Positions 9,634 through 19,728 are shown, counted from the first letter of the stretch. The stretch: DNA of 64,000 bases from Psychrobacter sp. BI730 (GCF_013414195.1 NZ_JAATTV010000016.1:1-64000), one strand, 5' to 3'. Notes: a model not told the origin generated them from the sequence alone. Program-made: numbers and translations.

Positions 9634-10317
9634 ATGGATATCGTTTTAGCGTCTGGCTCTCCGCGTCGTCGTGAGCTACTAGAAAGAGCGCAACTAGACT
9701 TTACTATCTTAAGTGTAGATATCGATGAGACGCCGTTGGATAATGAGTCGCCGACAGACTATATCGAACGCATGGTCGCAACCAAAGCTGATGCCGCGAT
9801 ACAACAATTAAGCAATACCTTTCAAGTGGATCACAATAATCTCACCTCACCGTTCATTATTTTGACTTCTGATACCATTGGCGTGCTGTCAGATGGCAAG
9901 ACAGTATTGGTCAAGCCTGTCGATCGTGAGCACGCATATAGTATGTGGCAGTGTATGTCTGATAACGTTCACGAAGTATGGACTGCTGTTCAAGCGACTC
10001 AAGTACAGCTATTGCCTAAAGCAAAACCAAGCAAAGCAAAACCTACACAGTGCTTGCAAATTATTAACCAGCAGCGAATCACTGAACGTACGGAAGTGAC
10101 TTTTATACCACTGACGACACAGATGATGAGCGACTACTGGAATAGTGGCGAACCTGCTGATAAAGCAGGTGGATATGGCATTCAAGGACTTGGTGCTACA
10201 TGGGTCAGTCGTATTAATGGCAGCTATACCAATGTCGTTGGTCTGCCACTGGCACAAACACTGGCACTAATCAAAGAAATGACAGAAGGCAGTATGGACA
10301 CAGTCAACCCGTTATAA
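9634..10317 (+). CDS. maf: Maf-family nucleoside triphosphate pyrophosphatase
   Basis: 227 aa from ATG 9634. I prefer this start because the family opens with MDIVLASGSPRRREL and GAAGAGAA sits at ribosome-site distance; an in-frame ATG at 9619 adds five residues. Maf proteins hydrolyse non-canonical or modified dNTP/UTP to the monophosphate. Seen: the substrate-binding SPRR near residues 8-11, the ILTSDTIG catalytic Asp segment, and PADKAGGYGIQGLGA near the end. A 20-30 residue insertion rich in Lys, Pro and Gln (KAKPSKAKPTQ, near residue 130) makes it longer than the usual ~195. The mreBCD-maf-rng order is typical of gammaproteobacteria. Confidence 0.93.
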   Translation: MDIVLASGSPRRRELLERAQLDFTILSVDIDETPLDNESPTDYIERMVATKADAAIQQLSNTFQVDHNNLTSPFIILTSDTIGVLSDGKTVLVKPVDREHAYSMWQCMSDNVHEVWTAVQATQVQLLPKAKPSKAKPTQCLQIINQQRITERTEVTFIPLTTQMMSDYWNSGEPADKAGGYGIQGLGATWVSRINGSYTNVVGLPLAQTLALIKEMTEGSMDTVNPL

Positions 10318-10437
10318 TGGGATATGCACATAATGACACGGTAGGGTAATGGGCAAGAGCAAGTCGCATTTGTTACACTGTCAATCTAATAGGCGATGAC
10401 CGTCTAATAAGAAAGCTGAGAGATAAGAGAAAAAACT

Positions 10438-12039
10438 ATGTCCGAAGAGCTGCTGATTAATATTAGTCCAATGGAATCCCGTGTTGCGGTTTTAGACAAT
10501 GGTATTTTGGGCGAGATTTATATTGAACGACATCACAAACTGGGGTTGGTCGGCAATATCTATCTGGGGACGGTCGTACGTGTCCTTCCTGGTATGCAGG
10601 CAGCCTTCGTAGATATTGGTCAATCACGGACCGCATTTCTACATGTCAACGATATGCAGCGTGAACCACGCCCCGTTGTAGAAAAAAACAAAGCGGCTAA
10701 GGCCACTAAGCACGAGATAAATGAGGACGATGCGACTGCCAACGCTTCTGCTGATAGCTTGGCTGTGACACCGCCTATTGTCAGTGCACAAAGTACAGAG
10801 ATCGTACCAGCGTCTAAAACATTGATTCAGCATCGTCTGCATGAAAGTCAGCGTATTTTGGTACAGGTAACCAAAGACCAGTTAGGAAGTAAAGGTGCTC
10901 GTTTAACAACCAATATCTCGCTGCCATCACGTTATCTAGTATATTTGCCATCGAGTGATCATATTGGCATATCGCAGCGTATTGATGGCGAAGAAGAGCG
11001 TAGCCGATTAAAGACTGAGCTTAGTAGCCTAATGCAAACGGTCAATCTAAAGGGTGGACTGATTGCCCGCACCGCTGCTGAGCGTGTGCCTGTCGATAAG
11101 CTAGAAGAGGACATTTATTACCTACTGCAGCTGTGGCGTACTATCTGTGCTCGTCGTCAAGAGATTAATCATCATCAGAGCTCAGAGCTGATCTATCAGG
11201 AACTGTCATTACCATTACGTTCTATCCGTGACTTGGTTCACGCTGATACCGAAAAAGTCATTATTGATAATACGCAAATTTATGAGCAAGTCAGATACTT
11301 TGCCAAAGAGTTTGTTCCATTCGTTTATGATCGAATCGTGCACTACACCGCTGAGCAGTCGCTATTCGATGTACACCGTGTCGAGGATGACTTGCGTGAT
11401 GCACTAAAACGCCGTGTCGATCTCAAGTCTGGTGGTTATCTGATTATCGATCAGACCGAAGCCATGACCACGATTGATGTTAATACAGGCTCTTTTGTGG
11501 GTGGTCGTTCATTAGAGGATACGGTTTATAAGACTAATCTAGAAGCCACACATGCTATCGCTCGACAGTTGCGCTTACGTAATCTAGGCGGCATTATTAT
11601 TCTAGATTTTATCGATATGCTTGAGCAACAGCATAAAGATGATGTGCTTGAAAGCTTACAGGCGCAGCTTACCCAAGATTATGCAAAAACTAAGATTACG
11701 CAGGTCAGTGAGCTTGGACTGGTAGAGATGACACGCAAACGCACGCGTGAATCGTTGGGTCAGCAACTTTGTGAGCCGTGCTCAACTTGTCAAGGTCGCG
11801 GGTTCGTCAAAACCGCAGAGACCGTTTGCTTTGAGATTTTCCGCGAAATTATGCGCTGCGCCCGTACTTATAATTCTCCCAAAAAGTTCACCGTAGTAGC
11901 TCATGCGGCAGTCATTGATTTACTACTCACAACAGAGTCAGACACAGTGGCTGATTTAGAGTATCTACTGGGTAGGGTCATTACTTTTGATGTAGAGAAT
12001 CTATATACCCAAGAGCAGTATGATATTGTTTTAGATTAA
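10438..12039 (+). CDS. rng: Ribonuclease G
   Basis: 533 aa. Single-strand endoribonuclease of the RNase E/G family that matures the 5' end of 16S rRNA and degrades mRNA. Domains: an N-terminal S1 fold (about 35-140), the 5' sensor/RNase H-like part, and a DNase I-like catalytic core. D347 (in TTIDVNTG) and D390 (in IILDFIDM) are 43 residues apart, matching the catalytic pair of RNase E. The zinc-link cysteines are C448 and C451 (CEPCSTCQGRG). It lacks the long C-terminal degradosome scaffold of RNase E. The S1 domain carries a ~45-residue low-complexity insertion (residues ~82-130, rich in Ala, Thr, Asp), explaining the extra length over E. coli (489 aa). Confidence 0.96.
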   Translation: MSEELLINISPMESRVAVLDNGILGEIYIERHHKLGLVGNIYLGTVVRVLPGMQAAFVDIGQSRTAFLHVNDMQREPRPVVEKNKAAKATKHEINEDDATANASADSLAVTPPIVSAQSTEIVPASKTLIQHRLHESQRILVQVTKDQLGSKGARLTTNISLPSRYLVYLPSSDHIGISQRIDGEEERSRLKTELSSLMQTVNLKGGLIARTAAERVPVDKLEEDIYYLLQLWRTICARRQEINHHQSSELIYQELSLPLRSIRDLVHADTEKVIIDNTQIYEQVRYFAKEFVPFVYDRIVHYTAEQSLFDVHRVEDDLRDALKRRVDLKSGGYLIIDQTEAMTTIDVNTGSFVGGRSLEDTVYKTNLEATHAIARQLRLRNLGGIIILDFIDMLEQQHKDDVLESLQAQLTQDYAKTKITQVSELGLVEMTRKRTRESLGQQLCEPCSTCQGRGFVKTAETVCFEIFREIMRCARTYNSPKKFTVVAHAAVIDLLLTTESDTVADLEYLLGRVITFDVENLYTQEQYDIVLD

Positions 12040-12449
12040 TATTATTCAAAACAAATGATAGTTCTAGATGAAAGTATTTATGTGACTGAAGATTAGTCTA
12101 AGAATGAGCATCTCTAATCACAATAGAGATTGCTCTTGCAATACCTAAAATACTATGTATAATATACACCACTGAATTATATATGCGCAGCTGAATAAAA
12201 AAAGCTGGCGCTATGACAGCTAGAGCATCGTTTCTAGCACTATTTCATTATGCCTTTGCTACTTTCCAATTAATAGGAGGGTTGGCGGGGCTTTAAACTA
12301 TTTTGCTTTTGGCACGCTATAAGTTCGGATAAAGAACTCATTCTGGTTAAGAACAGAAGGCCGCTTTAAGTGAATATTTAACCAAACTGCTTTTGATCAT
12401 GGTCTTGCGACGCAAGAATGACAAAGGCACATATTAGGAGCTTGCTGGC
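12040..12449 (+). promoter_or_regulatory. S10 operon promoter and leader region
   Basis: 410 bp without a gene. A promoter TTGCAA (12136-12141)-16 bp-TATAAT (12158-12163) would start a ~280-nt leader. The leader contains hairpins such as GCTAGA/TCTAGC near 12220-12239 and TCTTG/CAAGA near 12403-12417. Family knowledge: in gammaproteobacteria the S10 leader is the target of L4 autoregulation. Whether that holds here is inference; I could not match the E. coli hairpin set by eye. Confidence 0.6.
12136..12163 (+). promoter_or_regulatory. Candidate sigma-70 promoter of the S10 operon
   Basis: TTGCAA, 16-bp spacer, TATAAT. Four of six -35 bases and all -10 bases match consensus. It lies ~285 bp before rpsJ. 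Confidence 0.65.
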
Positions 12450-12761
12450 ATGGCTAACCAGAGAATCCGTATCCGTCTTAAGTCTTTTGATCATCGTCTG
12501 ATTGATCAATCTGCACAAGAGATTGTTGATACTGCAAAGCGCACCGGTGCGCAAGTTTGTGGTCCTGTACCGTTGCCGACTCGCATTGAGCGCTTCAACG
12601 TTCTAACCTCACCACACGTTAACAAAGACGCTCGTGACCAGTACGAAATCCGTACTCATAAGCGTATGGTTGATATCGTTCAGCCAACTGACAAAACTGT
12701 GGATGCGCTAATGAAATTAGATTTAGCGGCGGGTGTTGACGTTCAAATTGCTTTGGGTTAA
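12450..12761 (+). CDS. rpsJ: 30S ribosomal protein S10
   Basis: 103 aa, exact family length. Carries the conserved [14 protein letters not shown] start, [32 protein letters not shown] loop and C-terminal DVQIALG. Component of the 30S head and, as NusE, partner of NusB in transcription antitermination. First gene of the S10 operon; AGGAG ribosome site. Confidence 0.99.
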   Translation: MANQRIRIRLKSFDHRLIDQSAQEIVDTAKRTGAQVCGPVPLPTRIERFNVLTSPHVNKDARDQYEIRTHKRMVDIVQPTDKTVDALMKLDLAAGVDVQIALG

Positions 12762-12810
12762 TGCACATTAAACACCCAACCCATTAATATAAGATATAAA
12801 GAGGTCTAAA

Positions 12811-13449
12811 ATGGCGATCGGTTTAGTCGGTAAAAAGTGCGGCATGACCCGTGTCTTCACTGAAACAGGCGCATCTATCCCTGTAACAGTTGTTGAGGTC
12901 GATGCAAACCGCATTACTCAAGTAAAAAATACTGATGTAGATGGTTATCAAGCCATCCAAATTACCACAGGTACTCGTCGTGACAGCCGCGTAACAGCTG
13001 CACAGAAGGGTCACTTCGCTAAAGCTGGTGTTAAAGCTGGCCGTGGTGTTTGGGAATTCCGTGCCAACGAAAGCGATCTTGAAGGTCGTGAGATTGGTGG
13101 CGAGATTCTAGCTGACTTGTTCGAACAAGGTCAGATGGTTGATGTGACAGGACAGAGCAAAGGTAAAGGTTTCCAAGGCCCTGTTAAGCGTCACAACTTT
13201 AGTATGCAAGATGCTACTCATGGTAACTCAGTGTCTCATCGTGCGCATGGTTCAACTGGTCAAAACCAGTCACCAGGTAAAGTATTCAAAGGCAAGAAGA
13301 TGGCGGGTCAGATGGGTAACAAACGTGTTACCGTTCAGGGCCTAGAAGTGATTTCGGTTGATGCCGAAAAAGGGTTACTTGTCATCAAGGGTGCTATCCC
13401 AGGTGCCACCGGTGGCGATGTTATCGTACGTCCGTCAGTCAAAGCCTAA
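12811..13449 (+). CDS. rplC: 50S ribosomal protein L3
   Basis: 212 aa. N-terminal [26 protein letters not shown] and the long internal extension [23 protein letters not shown] that reaches the peptidyl-transferase centre. The Gln in GQNQSPG corresponds to the residue methylated by PrmB in E. coli. Early 50S assembly protein. Preceded by AGAGGTC, 49 bp after rpsJ. Confidence 0.99.
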   Translation: MAIGLVGKKCGMTRVFTETGASIPVTVVEVDANRITQVKNTDVDGYQAIQITTGTRRDSRVTAAQKGHFAKAGVKAGRGVWEFRANESDLEGREIGGEILADLFEQGQMVDVTGQSKGKGFQGPVKRHNFSMQDATHGNSVSHRAHGSTGQNQSPGKVFKGKKMAGQMGNKRVTVQGLEVISVDAEKGLLVIKGAIPGATGGDVIVRPSVKA

Positions 13450-13463
13450 GCAAGGGGATTAAC

Positions 13464-14066
13464 GTGGATTTAAAAACAGTTACAGGTGCGGCGGTTGAGC
13501 TTTCTGATACGGCATTTGGTCGTGAATTCAACGAAGCACTAGTGCATCAAGTCGTCACCGCTTATTTAGCTGGTGCTCGCCAAGGTACACGCGCACAAAA
13601 AACACGTGCCGAAGTTTCTGGCGGTGGTATTAAGCCATGGCGCCAAAAAGGTACTGGTCGCGCTCGTGCGGGTTCTATTCGTAGCCCAATCTGGCGTTCA
13701 GGTGGTCGTGCATTCGCTGCAAAACCACAAGATTGGTCACAGAAAGTAAACCGTAAAATGTATCGCGGTGCGATGCAGTGCATCCTAGCAGAATTGATTC
13801 GTCAAGAGCGTCTGATTTTGGTAGAAGAGTTGAGCGTTTCTGGGCCGAAAACCAAAGAACTGATTGCTAAGTTGAACGATTTGAATGCACCTCGTGCACT
13901 AATCGTTACTAAAGAAGTTGATGAAAACTTATACTTAGCTGCTCGCAACATTCCACACGTCAATGTACTTGGTACAAATGAAGTGGACCCAGTGAGCTTG
14001 ATCGCATTTGATAAAGTGATCATGTCAGTTGAAGCTGCGAAACAATTTGAGGAAGCACTAGCATGA
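13464..14066 (+). CDS. rplD: 50S ribosomal protein L4
   Basis: 200 aa. The exit-tunnel loop is conserved: [29 protein letters not shown] near residues 52-80 (macrolide resistance mutations map here in other species). Start is GTG at 13464, with GGGGATT ahead of it. In E. coli L4 also represses the S10 operon through the leader. Overlaps rplW by 4 bp (ATGA). Confidence 0.98.
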   Translation: MDLKTVTGAAVELSDTAFGREFNEALVHQVVTAYLAGARQGTRAQKTRAEVSGGGIKPWRQKGTGRARAGSIRSPIWRSGGRAFAAKPQDWSQKVNRKMYRGAMQCILAELIRQERLILVEELSVSGPKTKELIAKLNDLNAPRALIVTKEVDENLYLAARNIPHVNVLGTNEVDPVSLIAFDKVIMSVEAAKQFEEALA

Positions 14067-14413
14067 ATAACGCAAGACTTTATCAGGTCTTAAGAGGGCC
14101 TGTATTCTCAGAAAAATCTCAAATGCTTGGCGACTCACTTGGTGTGCAGGTATTTAAAATTGATTCTAATGCTACTAAGCTTGAAGTCAAGAAAGCAGTT
14201 GAGTTGATGTTTGAAGGTGTTGAAGTTACTAAAGTAAACACTTTGAATGTTAAAGGTAAGACAAAGCGTTTTGGTAAAAGCATCGGCCGTCGTAACGACT
14301 ACAAAAAAGCCTATGTTACCTTAAAAGCTGGTCAAGATGTACAAATGGCTGATGCTGGTGAAGAAGTAGCGAATACTACTGATTCTACTAGTGAAACAGC
14401 GAATAACGAATAA
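14063..14413 (+). CDS. rplW: 50S ribosomal protein L23
   Basis: 116 aa. Core: [14 protein letters not shown] start, [46 protein letters not shown], and [12 protein letters not shown]23 lines the tunnel exit and docks trigger factor and SRP. The last ~20 residues ([20 protein letters not shown]) form an acidic, Thr/Ser/Asn-rich tail beyond the usual ~100-residue protein. Starts within the last codons of rplD. Confidence 0.97.
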   Translation: MNNARLYQVLRGPVFSEKSQMLGDSLGVQVFKIDSNATKLEVKKAVELMFEGVEVTKVNTLNVKGKTKRFGKSIGRRNDYKKAYVTLKAGQDVQMADAGEEVANTTDSTSETANNE

Positions 14414-14424
14414 GGATTACACTC

Positions 14425-15252
14425 ATGCCTATCGTAAGAGCAAAGCCAACATCACCAGGCCGTCGTTTTGTTGAAAAAGTAGTGCATCCACACCTGTACA
14501 AAGGTCGTCCGTTTGCAGCACTTCTAGAATCAAAAAGCAAGTCAGGTGGTCGTAACAATAATGGCCGCATTACTACTCGTCACATTGGCGGTGGTCATAA
14601 GCAACATTATCGCATTATCGATTTCAAACGTACTAAAGACAATATCCCAGCGACGGTAGAGCGTATCGAATACGATCCTAACCGTACTGCTCATATTGCT
14701 CTACTTAAGTATGCTGATGGCGAACGTCGTTACATTATCGCTGCTAAGAAACAAGTAGTTGGTGATACAGTAATGTCAGGCGAGACTTCTCCAATTCGTC
14801 CAGGTAACTGCTTACCGCTAAAAAACATCCCATTGGGTACTGTGATTCACAATATCGAACTTAAAATCGGTAAAGGTGCACAGATGGCTCGTTCTGCGGG
14901 TGCTAGCGTTCAGTTACTAGGTCGTGACGGTGTTTATGCTATTCTACGTATGCGTTCTGGCGAAACTCGCCGTGTACACGTAAATTGCCGCGCTGTTATT
15001 GGTGAAGTTTCTAACACTGAAAACAACTTGAAATCACTTGGTAAAGCCGGTGCTTCACGTTGGCGTGGTGTTCGTCCTTCTGTTCGTGGTGTCGCTATGA
15101 ACCCGGTTGATCACCCACACGGTGGTGGTGAAGGTCGTAACAAAGGTCGCCATCCAACCAGCCCTTGGGGTCAGAAGTCTAAAGGACTTAAAACGCGTCA
15201 CAATAAGCGTACTGACAACATGATCATCCGCCGTCGCGCCAAGAAGAAATAA
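14425..15252 (+). CDS. rplB: 50S ribosomal protein L2
   Basis: 275 aa. N-terminal [12 protein letters not shown], internal [21 protein letters not shown], and the near-invariant [25 protein letters not shown] close to the end, whose His is important for peptidyl transfer. Basic C-terminus RRRAKKK. Needed for subunit joining and tRNA binding. Confidence 0.99.
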   Translation: MPIVRAKPTSPGRRFVEKVVHPHLYKGRPFAALLESKSKSGGRNNNGRITTRHIGGGHKQHYRIIDFKRTKDNIPATVERIEYDPNRTAHIALLKYADGERRYIIAAKKQVVGDTVMSGETSPIRPGNCLPLKNIPLGTVIHNIELKIGKGAQMARSAGASVQLLGRDGVYAILRMRSGETRRVHVNCRAVIGEVSNTENNLKSLGKAGASRWRGVRPSVRGVAMNPVDHPHGGGEGRNKGRHPTSPWGQKSKGLKTRHNKRTDNMIIRRRAKKK

Positions 15253-15264
15253 AGGAAGAATTTC

Positions 15265-15540
15265 ATGCCTCGTTCATTGAAAAAAGGTCCATTCATAGAC
15301 GCGCACTTGTTTGCTAAAGTTGAGAATGCATTAGACACCAACTCACGCAAGCCAATTAAGACTTGGTCGCGCCGCTCGATGATTCTGCCACAAATGGTTG
15401 GCCTAACTTTATCTGTTCACAACGGCCGTACTCATGTACCGGTTATCGTGAGCGAGCAGATGGTTGGTCATAAACTAGGTGAATTTGCCCCGACTCGTAC
15501 GTATCGTGGTCACGGCATTGACAAAAAAGCTAAGAGATAA
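15265..15540 (+). CDS. rpsS: 30S ribosomal protein S19
   Basis: 91 aa. [19 protein letters not shown] start, [16 protein letters not shown] and [20 protein letters not shown] end are all conserved. Located in the 30S head, contacting the A-site side and S13. Confidence 0.99.
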   Translation: MPRSLKKGPFIDAHLFAKVENALDTNSRKPIKTWSRRSMILPQMVGLTLSVHNGRTHVPVIVSEQMVGHKLGEFAPTRTYRGHGIDKKAKR

Positions 15541-15550
15541 GGTGCTTACC

Positions 15551-15880
15551 ATGGAAGTAACTGCAAAATTACGCGGTGCCGCCATATCGGCACAAAAAGT
15601 TAGACTCGTTGCTGATGAAGTTCGTGGCAAATCTATTGAGCGTGCTTTGGATATCCTAACGTATAGCAATAAAAAAGGCGCTGTGTTTGTTAAGAAATGC
15701 CTTAACTCAGCCATCGCCAATGCCGAACATAATCACGGCTTAGATATTGACGACTTAAAAGTCGCTACTATCTATGTTGATGAAGGCATTACGCTAAAAC
15801 GTATCCTACCACGTGCCAAAGGCCGTGCTGATCGTATCAGCAAGCGTACTTGTCACATCACTATAAAGGTAGGAGAATAA
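15551..15880 (+). CDS. rplV: 50S ribosomal protein L22
   Basis: 109 aa from ATG 15551 ([27 protein letters not shown]), which matches the family start. An in-frame ATG at 15479, inside rpsS, would add 24 residues unlike L22 and is rejected. The beta-hairpin [20 protein letters not shown] reaches the exit tunnel. Confidence 0.97.
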   Translation: MEVTAKLRGAAISAQKVRLVADEVRGKSIERALDILTYSNKKGAVFVKKCLNSAIANAEHNHGLDIDDLKVATIYVDEGITLKRILPRAKGRADRISKRTCHITIKVGE

Positions 15881-15883
15881 GTT

Positions 15884-16606
15884 ATGGGTCAAAAAGTACA
15901 TCCAATCGGAATTCGTCTTGGTGTTGTAAAAAAGCATAACGCAAACTGGTATGCTAACCCTAAACAATACTCAGAATACCTAATCAACGACATTCAAGTT
16001 CGTGAATATCTACGCAAAAAGCTAGATAACGCTATGATCAGCAACATCATGATCGAGCGTCCTACTGGCGCTGCTAAGATTACCATCGCCACTGCGCGTC
16101 CTGGTATTGTTATCGGTAAGAAAGGCGAAGATATCGAAAGACTTCAAAAAGAATTGACCAAAATTATGGGCGTACCTGCTCAGGTCAACATTGAAGAAAT
16201 CACGTCACCTGACCTTGATGCACGTTTGGTAGCAGACGGCATCGGTAGCCAGCTTGAGCGTCGTGTTATGTTCCGTCGTGCGATGAAACGCGCGGTACAG
16301 AACAGTATGCGTTCTGGTGCTAAAGGTATCAAGGTTGAGCTGTCTGGCCGTCTAGGCGGTGCTGAGATTGCTCGTAGTGAATGGTACCGTGAAGGTCGTG
16401 TGCCATTGCATACACTCCGTGCTGATATTGACTACTCGTCAATTCGTGCAGAGACAACTTACGGCACCATCGGTGTTAAAGTTTGGATTTTCCGTGGCGA
16501 AATCCTTGACGGTATGAACAGTGTATATAATCCCGTCAAAGAAGAGCAGACTCGTGCGCCAAAACGCCGTGGTCGTGGAAACCGTCGAAACTCAGACAGA
16601 GGTTAA
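15884..16606 (+). CDS. rpsC: 30S ribosomal protein S3
   Basis: 240 aa. [23 protein letters not shown] start, KH domain with [14 protein letters not shown] near residues 77-90, and [21 protein letters not shown] in the C-terminal half. Basic Arg/Asn-rich C-tail ([14 protein letters not shown]). Part of the mRNA entry channel and helicase. Starts 3 bp after rplV. Confidence 0.99.
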   Translation: MGQKVHPIGIRLGVVKKHNANWYANPKQYSEYLINDIQVREYLRKKLDNAMISNIMIERPTGAAKITIATARPGIVIGKKGEDIERLQKELTKIMGVPAQVNIEEITSPDLDARLVADGIGSQLERRVMFRRAMKRAVQNSMRSGAKGIKVELSGRLGGAEIARSEWYREGRVPLHTLRADIDYSSIRAETTYGTIGVKVWIFRGEILDGMNSVYNPVKEEQTRAPKRRGRGNRRNSDRG

Positions 16607-16609
16607 ACT

Positions 16610-17023
16610 ATGTTACAGCCAAAACGTACCAAGTTTCGTAAAATGCACAAAGGTCGTAACACTGGGCTAGCTCATCGTGGAAGCACCGTTGCATTCGGAC
16701 AAATTGGTCTAAAATCATTGACGCGTGGTCGTATGACAGCTCGTCAAATCGAAGCAGCACGTCGTACCATCACTCGTAAAATTAAGCGTGGCGGTAAGAT
16801 TTGGATTCGTGTATTCCCTGACAAACCGATTACTAATAAACCATTAGAAGTACGTATGGGTAAAGGTAAAGGTCCAGTAGAATATTGGGTATGCGAAATC
16901 AAACCTGGTAAAGTGCTATATGAAATTGAAGGGGTACCAGAAGAGCTTGCACGTGAAGCTTTCACGCTTGCTGCAGCAAAACTGCCCTTTAAAACTACCA
17001 TTGTTAAGCGGACGATAATGTAA
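16610..17023 (+). CDS. rplP: 50S ribosomal protein L16
   Basis: 137 aa. [19 protein letters not shown] start, [33 protein letters not shown], and [24 protein letters not shown]. Late-assembly protein near the A-site tRNA elbow. Its stop overlaps the rpmC start (TAATG). Confidence 0.99.
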   Translation: MLQPKRTKFRKMHKGRNTGLAHRGSTVAFGQIGLKSLTRGRMTARQIEAARRTITRKIKRGGKIWIRVFPDKPITNKPLEVRMGKGKGPVEYWVCEIKPGKVLYEIEGVPEELAREAFTLAAAKLPFKTTIVKRTIM

Positions 17024-17220
17024 TGAAGATCAGTGAATTACGTGATAAATCATTAGAAGAACTGACCCAGTTACTTGATGAAAAGCAACTTGATGCTTTC
17101 CGTATTCGTATGGCTAAAGCAACTGGTCAGTTGGGTAATACCCATGAAGTACGTGACAATCGTCGCACGATTGCTCAGCTTCAGACTTTGATTAACGAGA
17201 AACAACGAGGCGACTCATGA
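17023..17220 (+). CDS. rpmC: 50S ribosomal protein L29
   Basis: 65 aa, two-helix hairpin: [35 protein letters not shown] and [19 protein letters not shown]. Lies beside L23 at the tunnel exit. Overlaps rplP by one base and rpsQ by four. Confidence 0.98.
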   Translation: MKISELRDKSLEELTQLLDEKQLDAFRIRMAKATGQLGNTHEVRDNRRTIAQLQTLINEKQRGDS

Positions 17221-17492
17221 GCGATAACAATCAAACAACTACCAATGCTAGCGTATTGACAGGTCGAGTTGTTAGCGACAAGATGGATAAGTCCATCACA
17301 GTTTTGATTGAGCGTCTGGTTCGTCATCCTTTGTATGGCAAGCAGCTTCGTCGTTCTACGAAAATCAAAGCTCATGATGAGAATAACGTTTGCCAACAAG
17401 GCGACCTTGTCCGCATCAAAGAAACGCGTCCAATCTCAAAAACTAAGTCTTGGACTTTAGTTGATGTGGTTGAAAAAGTAGAAAAAATCTAA
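17217..17492 (+). CDS. rpsQ: 30S ribosomal protein S17
   Basis: 91 aa, OB-fold primary 16S-binding protein. [43 protein letters not shown] and [26 protein letters not shown] are conserved. Last gene of the S10 unit; it is followed by a 183-bp gap holding the spc promoter. Confidence 0.98.
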   Translation: MSDNNQTTTNASVLTGRVVSDKMDKSITVLIERLVRHPLYGKQLRRSTKIKAHDENNVCQQGDLVRIKETRPISKTKSWTLVDVVEKVEKI

Positions 17493-17497
17493 GTAAA

Positions 17498-17526
17498 TTG
17501 CATTAAAAGCCAGAAGCTGTTAAAAT
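17498..17526 (+). promoter_or_regulatory. Candidate spc operon promoter
   Basis: TTGCAT (17498-17503), a 17-bp spacer and TAAAAT (17521-17526), with TG one base upstream of the -10 (extended -10 form). It sits in the rpsQ-rplN gap, where E. coli also has Pspc. The transcript would carry a ~140-nt leader before rplN. Confidence 0.7.
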
Positions 17527-17675
17527 AGCCGCCTTTTTAAGGATGCTGATTGCGCCGAGCGTATATCACTCACATTAAGAGTAAGTCGCGGTTATTTATA
17601 TTAAAATGCCGTCCTACTCATTCTGTGCTAGCGGCAGCAACTGGTTTTTATTGCTCATACGTGTGGAGTAACGCT

Positions 17676-18044
17676 ATGATTCAGGTTGAGTCAATGCTGG
17701 AAGTTGCAGACAATAGCGGTGCAAGGCGAGTTCAGTGCATTAAAGTACTGGGTGGTTCTCATCGTCGTTATGCATCAGTTGGCGACATTATTAAAGTAAC
17801 GGTTAAAGAAGCCATTCCGCGTGGTCGTGTTAAAAAAGGCGACGTGATGAATGCAGTAGTTGTACGTACCAAAAAAGGCGTTCGTCGTCCAGATGGTTCT
17901 GTGTTACGTTTTGACGACAATGCTGCGGTATTGTTGAACCAAAACAAAGCGCCGATTGCAACTCGTATTTTTGGACCGGTAACTCGTGAACTACGTGGTG
18001 ATCAGTTTATGAAAATTGTATCACTAGCACCAGAAGTATTGTGA
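17676..18044 (+). CDS. rplN: 50S ribosomal protein L14
   Basis: 122 aa from ATG 17676 ([39 protein letters not shown]), the exact family length. GTGGAGT precedes it as ribosome site. The frame is open 126 bp further upstream, but that part has no L14 homology and overlaps the spc leader. L14 forms an intersubunit bridge and is the RsfS silencing target in other bacteria. Confidence 0.98.
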   Translation: MIQVESMLEVADNSGARRVQCIKVLGGSHRRYASVGDIIKVTVKEAIPRGRVKKGDVMNAVVVRTKKGVRRPDGSVLRFDDNAAVLLNQNKAPIATRIFGPVTRELRGDQFMKIVSLAPEVL

Positions 18045-18052
18045 GGTAATCC

Positions 18053-18370
18053 ATGTCAAAATTACGTAAAGGCGATACAGTTATCGTGATTGCTGGGAAA
18101 GACAAAGGCAAGCAAGGTACTGTACAAGCTGTAAAAAACGATCGTATTAAAGTTGAAGGCATTAATATTGTTACCAAACATCAGAAGCCAAATCAGGCAA
18201 CTGGCGTTGAAGGTGGCATTCTTAAGCAAGAAGCTTTTCTGCATATCTCAAATGTCGCAATCTTAAATGCGCAAACCCAAAAAGCAGACCGTATTACTTA
18301 TCAGTTTGGCGAAGACGGCAAGAAACAACGCGTCTATCGTTCAAGCGGTGAAGTAGTGGCGACTGCGTAA
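18053..18370 (+). CDS. rplX: 50S ribosomal protein L24
   Basis: 105 aa. KOW motif LRKGDTVIVIAGKDKGKQGTVQAV at residues ~3-26, then KVEGINIVTKHQKPN and EGGILKQEAFLHISNVAI. Assembly initiator protein of the 50S. Confidence 0.98.
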   Translation: MSKLRKGDTVIVIAGKDKGKQGTVQAVKNDRIKVEGINIVTKHQKPNQATGVEGGILKQEAFLHISNVAILNAQTQKADRITYQFGEDGKKQRVYRSSGEVVATA

Positions 18371-18391
18371 GACACTAAGGGTGTAATGGTA

Positions 18392-18928
18392 ATGGCAAGA
18401 TTAAAATCTTTATATAACGATGAACTAAAGCAGCAAATCAAAGAAGAGCTTGGTTTGGCAAATGTGATGCAAGTGCCTAAAATCACTAAAATCACACTTA
18501 ACATGGGTGTAGGCGGCGCGTCTCAAGACAAGAAATTGTTGGAAGGTGCTGTAGCTGATATGACCGCGATTGCTGGTCAAAAACCTGTTGTCACCAAAGC
18601 GCGTAAATCAGTTGCTGGCTTTAAGATTCGTGAAGAATGGCCAATTGGCTGTAAAGTAACGCTACGCGGTGAGCAAATGTACGAATTTTTAGATCGTCTC
18701 GTTGCCATTGCAATTCCTCGTATTCGTGATTTCCGCGGTTTTTCACCTAAAGCCTTTGACGGACGTGGTAACTACTCATTGGGTATCAAAGAACAAATCG
18801 TATTCCCAGAAGTAGATTTTGACAAGATTGATCGTATCCGTGGTATGGATGTGACAATCACCACGTCAGCTCAATCTGATGAAGAAGGTCGTGCGTTGCT
18901 TAAAGCATTCGGCTTCCCATTTAAATAA
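18392..18928 (+). CDS. rplE: 50S ribosomal protein L5
   Basis: 178 aa from ATG 18392 ([15 protein letters not shown]), as in related Moraxellaceae. An ATG at 18386 adds two residues and is closer to AAGGG, so either is possible. [24 protein letters not shown] and [31 protein letters not shown] are conserved. Binds 5S rRNA and bridges to S13. Confidence 0.98.
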   Translation: MARLKSLYNDELKQQIKEELGLANVMQVPKITKITLNMGVGGASQDKKLLEGAVADMTAIAGQKPVVTKARKSVAGFKIREEWPIGCKVTLRGEQMYEFLDRLVAIAIPRIRDFRGFSPKAFDGRGNYSLGIKEQIVFPEVDFDKIDRIRGMDVTITTSAQSDEEGRALLKAFGFPFK

Positions 18929-18940
18929 GGTAAAGACGTT

Positions 18941-19246
18941 ATGGCAAAGAAGAGCATGATTAACCGCGAATTAAAGCGCGAAAAAATGGTTGCTAAATAT
19001 GCTGAAAAGCGTATCAAGCTAAAAGAAACTATCAGTGATATGACTGCAAGTGACGAAACTCGTATGGAAGCGATGTTAGAGCTACAAGCTCTTCCACGCA
19101 ACTCATCACCAGTACGTCTGCGTAATCGTTGTGCTATCACCGGTCGTCCTCACGGTTACTTCCGCAAGTTTGGCTTGTCACGCAATATGCTGCGTGAGCG
19201 TGTCATGCAAGGCGATGTGCCTGGTGTTCGTAAAGCAAGCTGGTAA
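18941..19246 (+). CDS. rpsN: 30S ribosomal protein S14 (zinc-independent type)
   Basis: 101 aa, the long form. [24 protein letters not shown] start, [36 protein letters not shown] end. The CxxC pairs of the zinc-binding short form are absent. Confidence 0.98.
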   Translation: MAKKSMINRELKREKMVAKYAEKRIKLKETISDMTASDETRMEAMLELQALPRNSSPVRLRNRCAITGRPHGYFRKFGLSRNMLRERVMQGDVPGVRKASW

Positions 19247-19257
19247 GGAGTAACTAT

Positions 19258-19656
19258 ATGAGTATGCAAGATACTGTTGGGGATATGCTAACCCGTATCC
19301 GTAACGCACAAATGGCTAACAAAGTATCGGTAGCAATGCCGAGCTCTAAATTACGTAAATCAATTGCTGATTTGCTAGTTAGCGAAGGTTATGTGGCTAG
19401 CGCTGTTGTTGCTGAAGAAGAAAACAACAAAGCAACCCTTACTATTGAATTGAAATATTTCGAAGGCCGTGCTGTCATCGAGACTATCCAACGTTATAGC
19501 CGTCCTGGTTTACGCCAGTTCCGCGGTAAAGACGCTATCCCTACTGTTAAGCAAGGTATGGGTGTTGCTATCGTATCTACTAGCCAAGGTATCATGAGCG
19601 ATCGTGCTGCACGCGCTGCTGGTATCGGTGGTGAAATCGTCGCATTTGTAGCGTAA
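19258..19656 (+). CDS. rpsH: 30S ribosomal protein S8
   Basis: 132 aa. [22 protein letters not shown] start and [26 protein letters not shown] end. Binds the central domain of 16S rRNA; in E. coli it also represses spc mRNA translation at the rplX-rplE junction. Followed here by an unusual 176-bp gap. Confidence 0.98.
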   Translation: MSMQDTVGDMLTRIRNAQMANKVSVAMPSSKLRKSIADLLVSEGYVASAVVAEEENNKATLTIELKYFEGRAVIETIQRYSRPGLRQFRGKDAIPTVKQGMGVAIVSTSQGIMSDRAARAAGIGGEIVAFVA

Positions 19657-19728
19657 GCTATACGACGATGAAGTCTATTTGATGGTTGTTAGGCTTCTAT
19701 TGTTTGAGTAATATTAAATTATTTCGAA

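Noticed and set aside
15479..15550. In-frame extension of rplV inside rpsS
   Set aside because: L22 family begins MEVTAKLRG at 15551; the extra part is a shadow of rpsS.
17550..17675. In-frame N-terminal extension of rplN
   Set aside because: No L14 homology; L14 is exactly 122 aa from 17676, and the region carries the spc leader.
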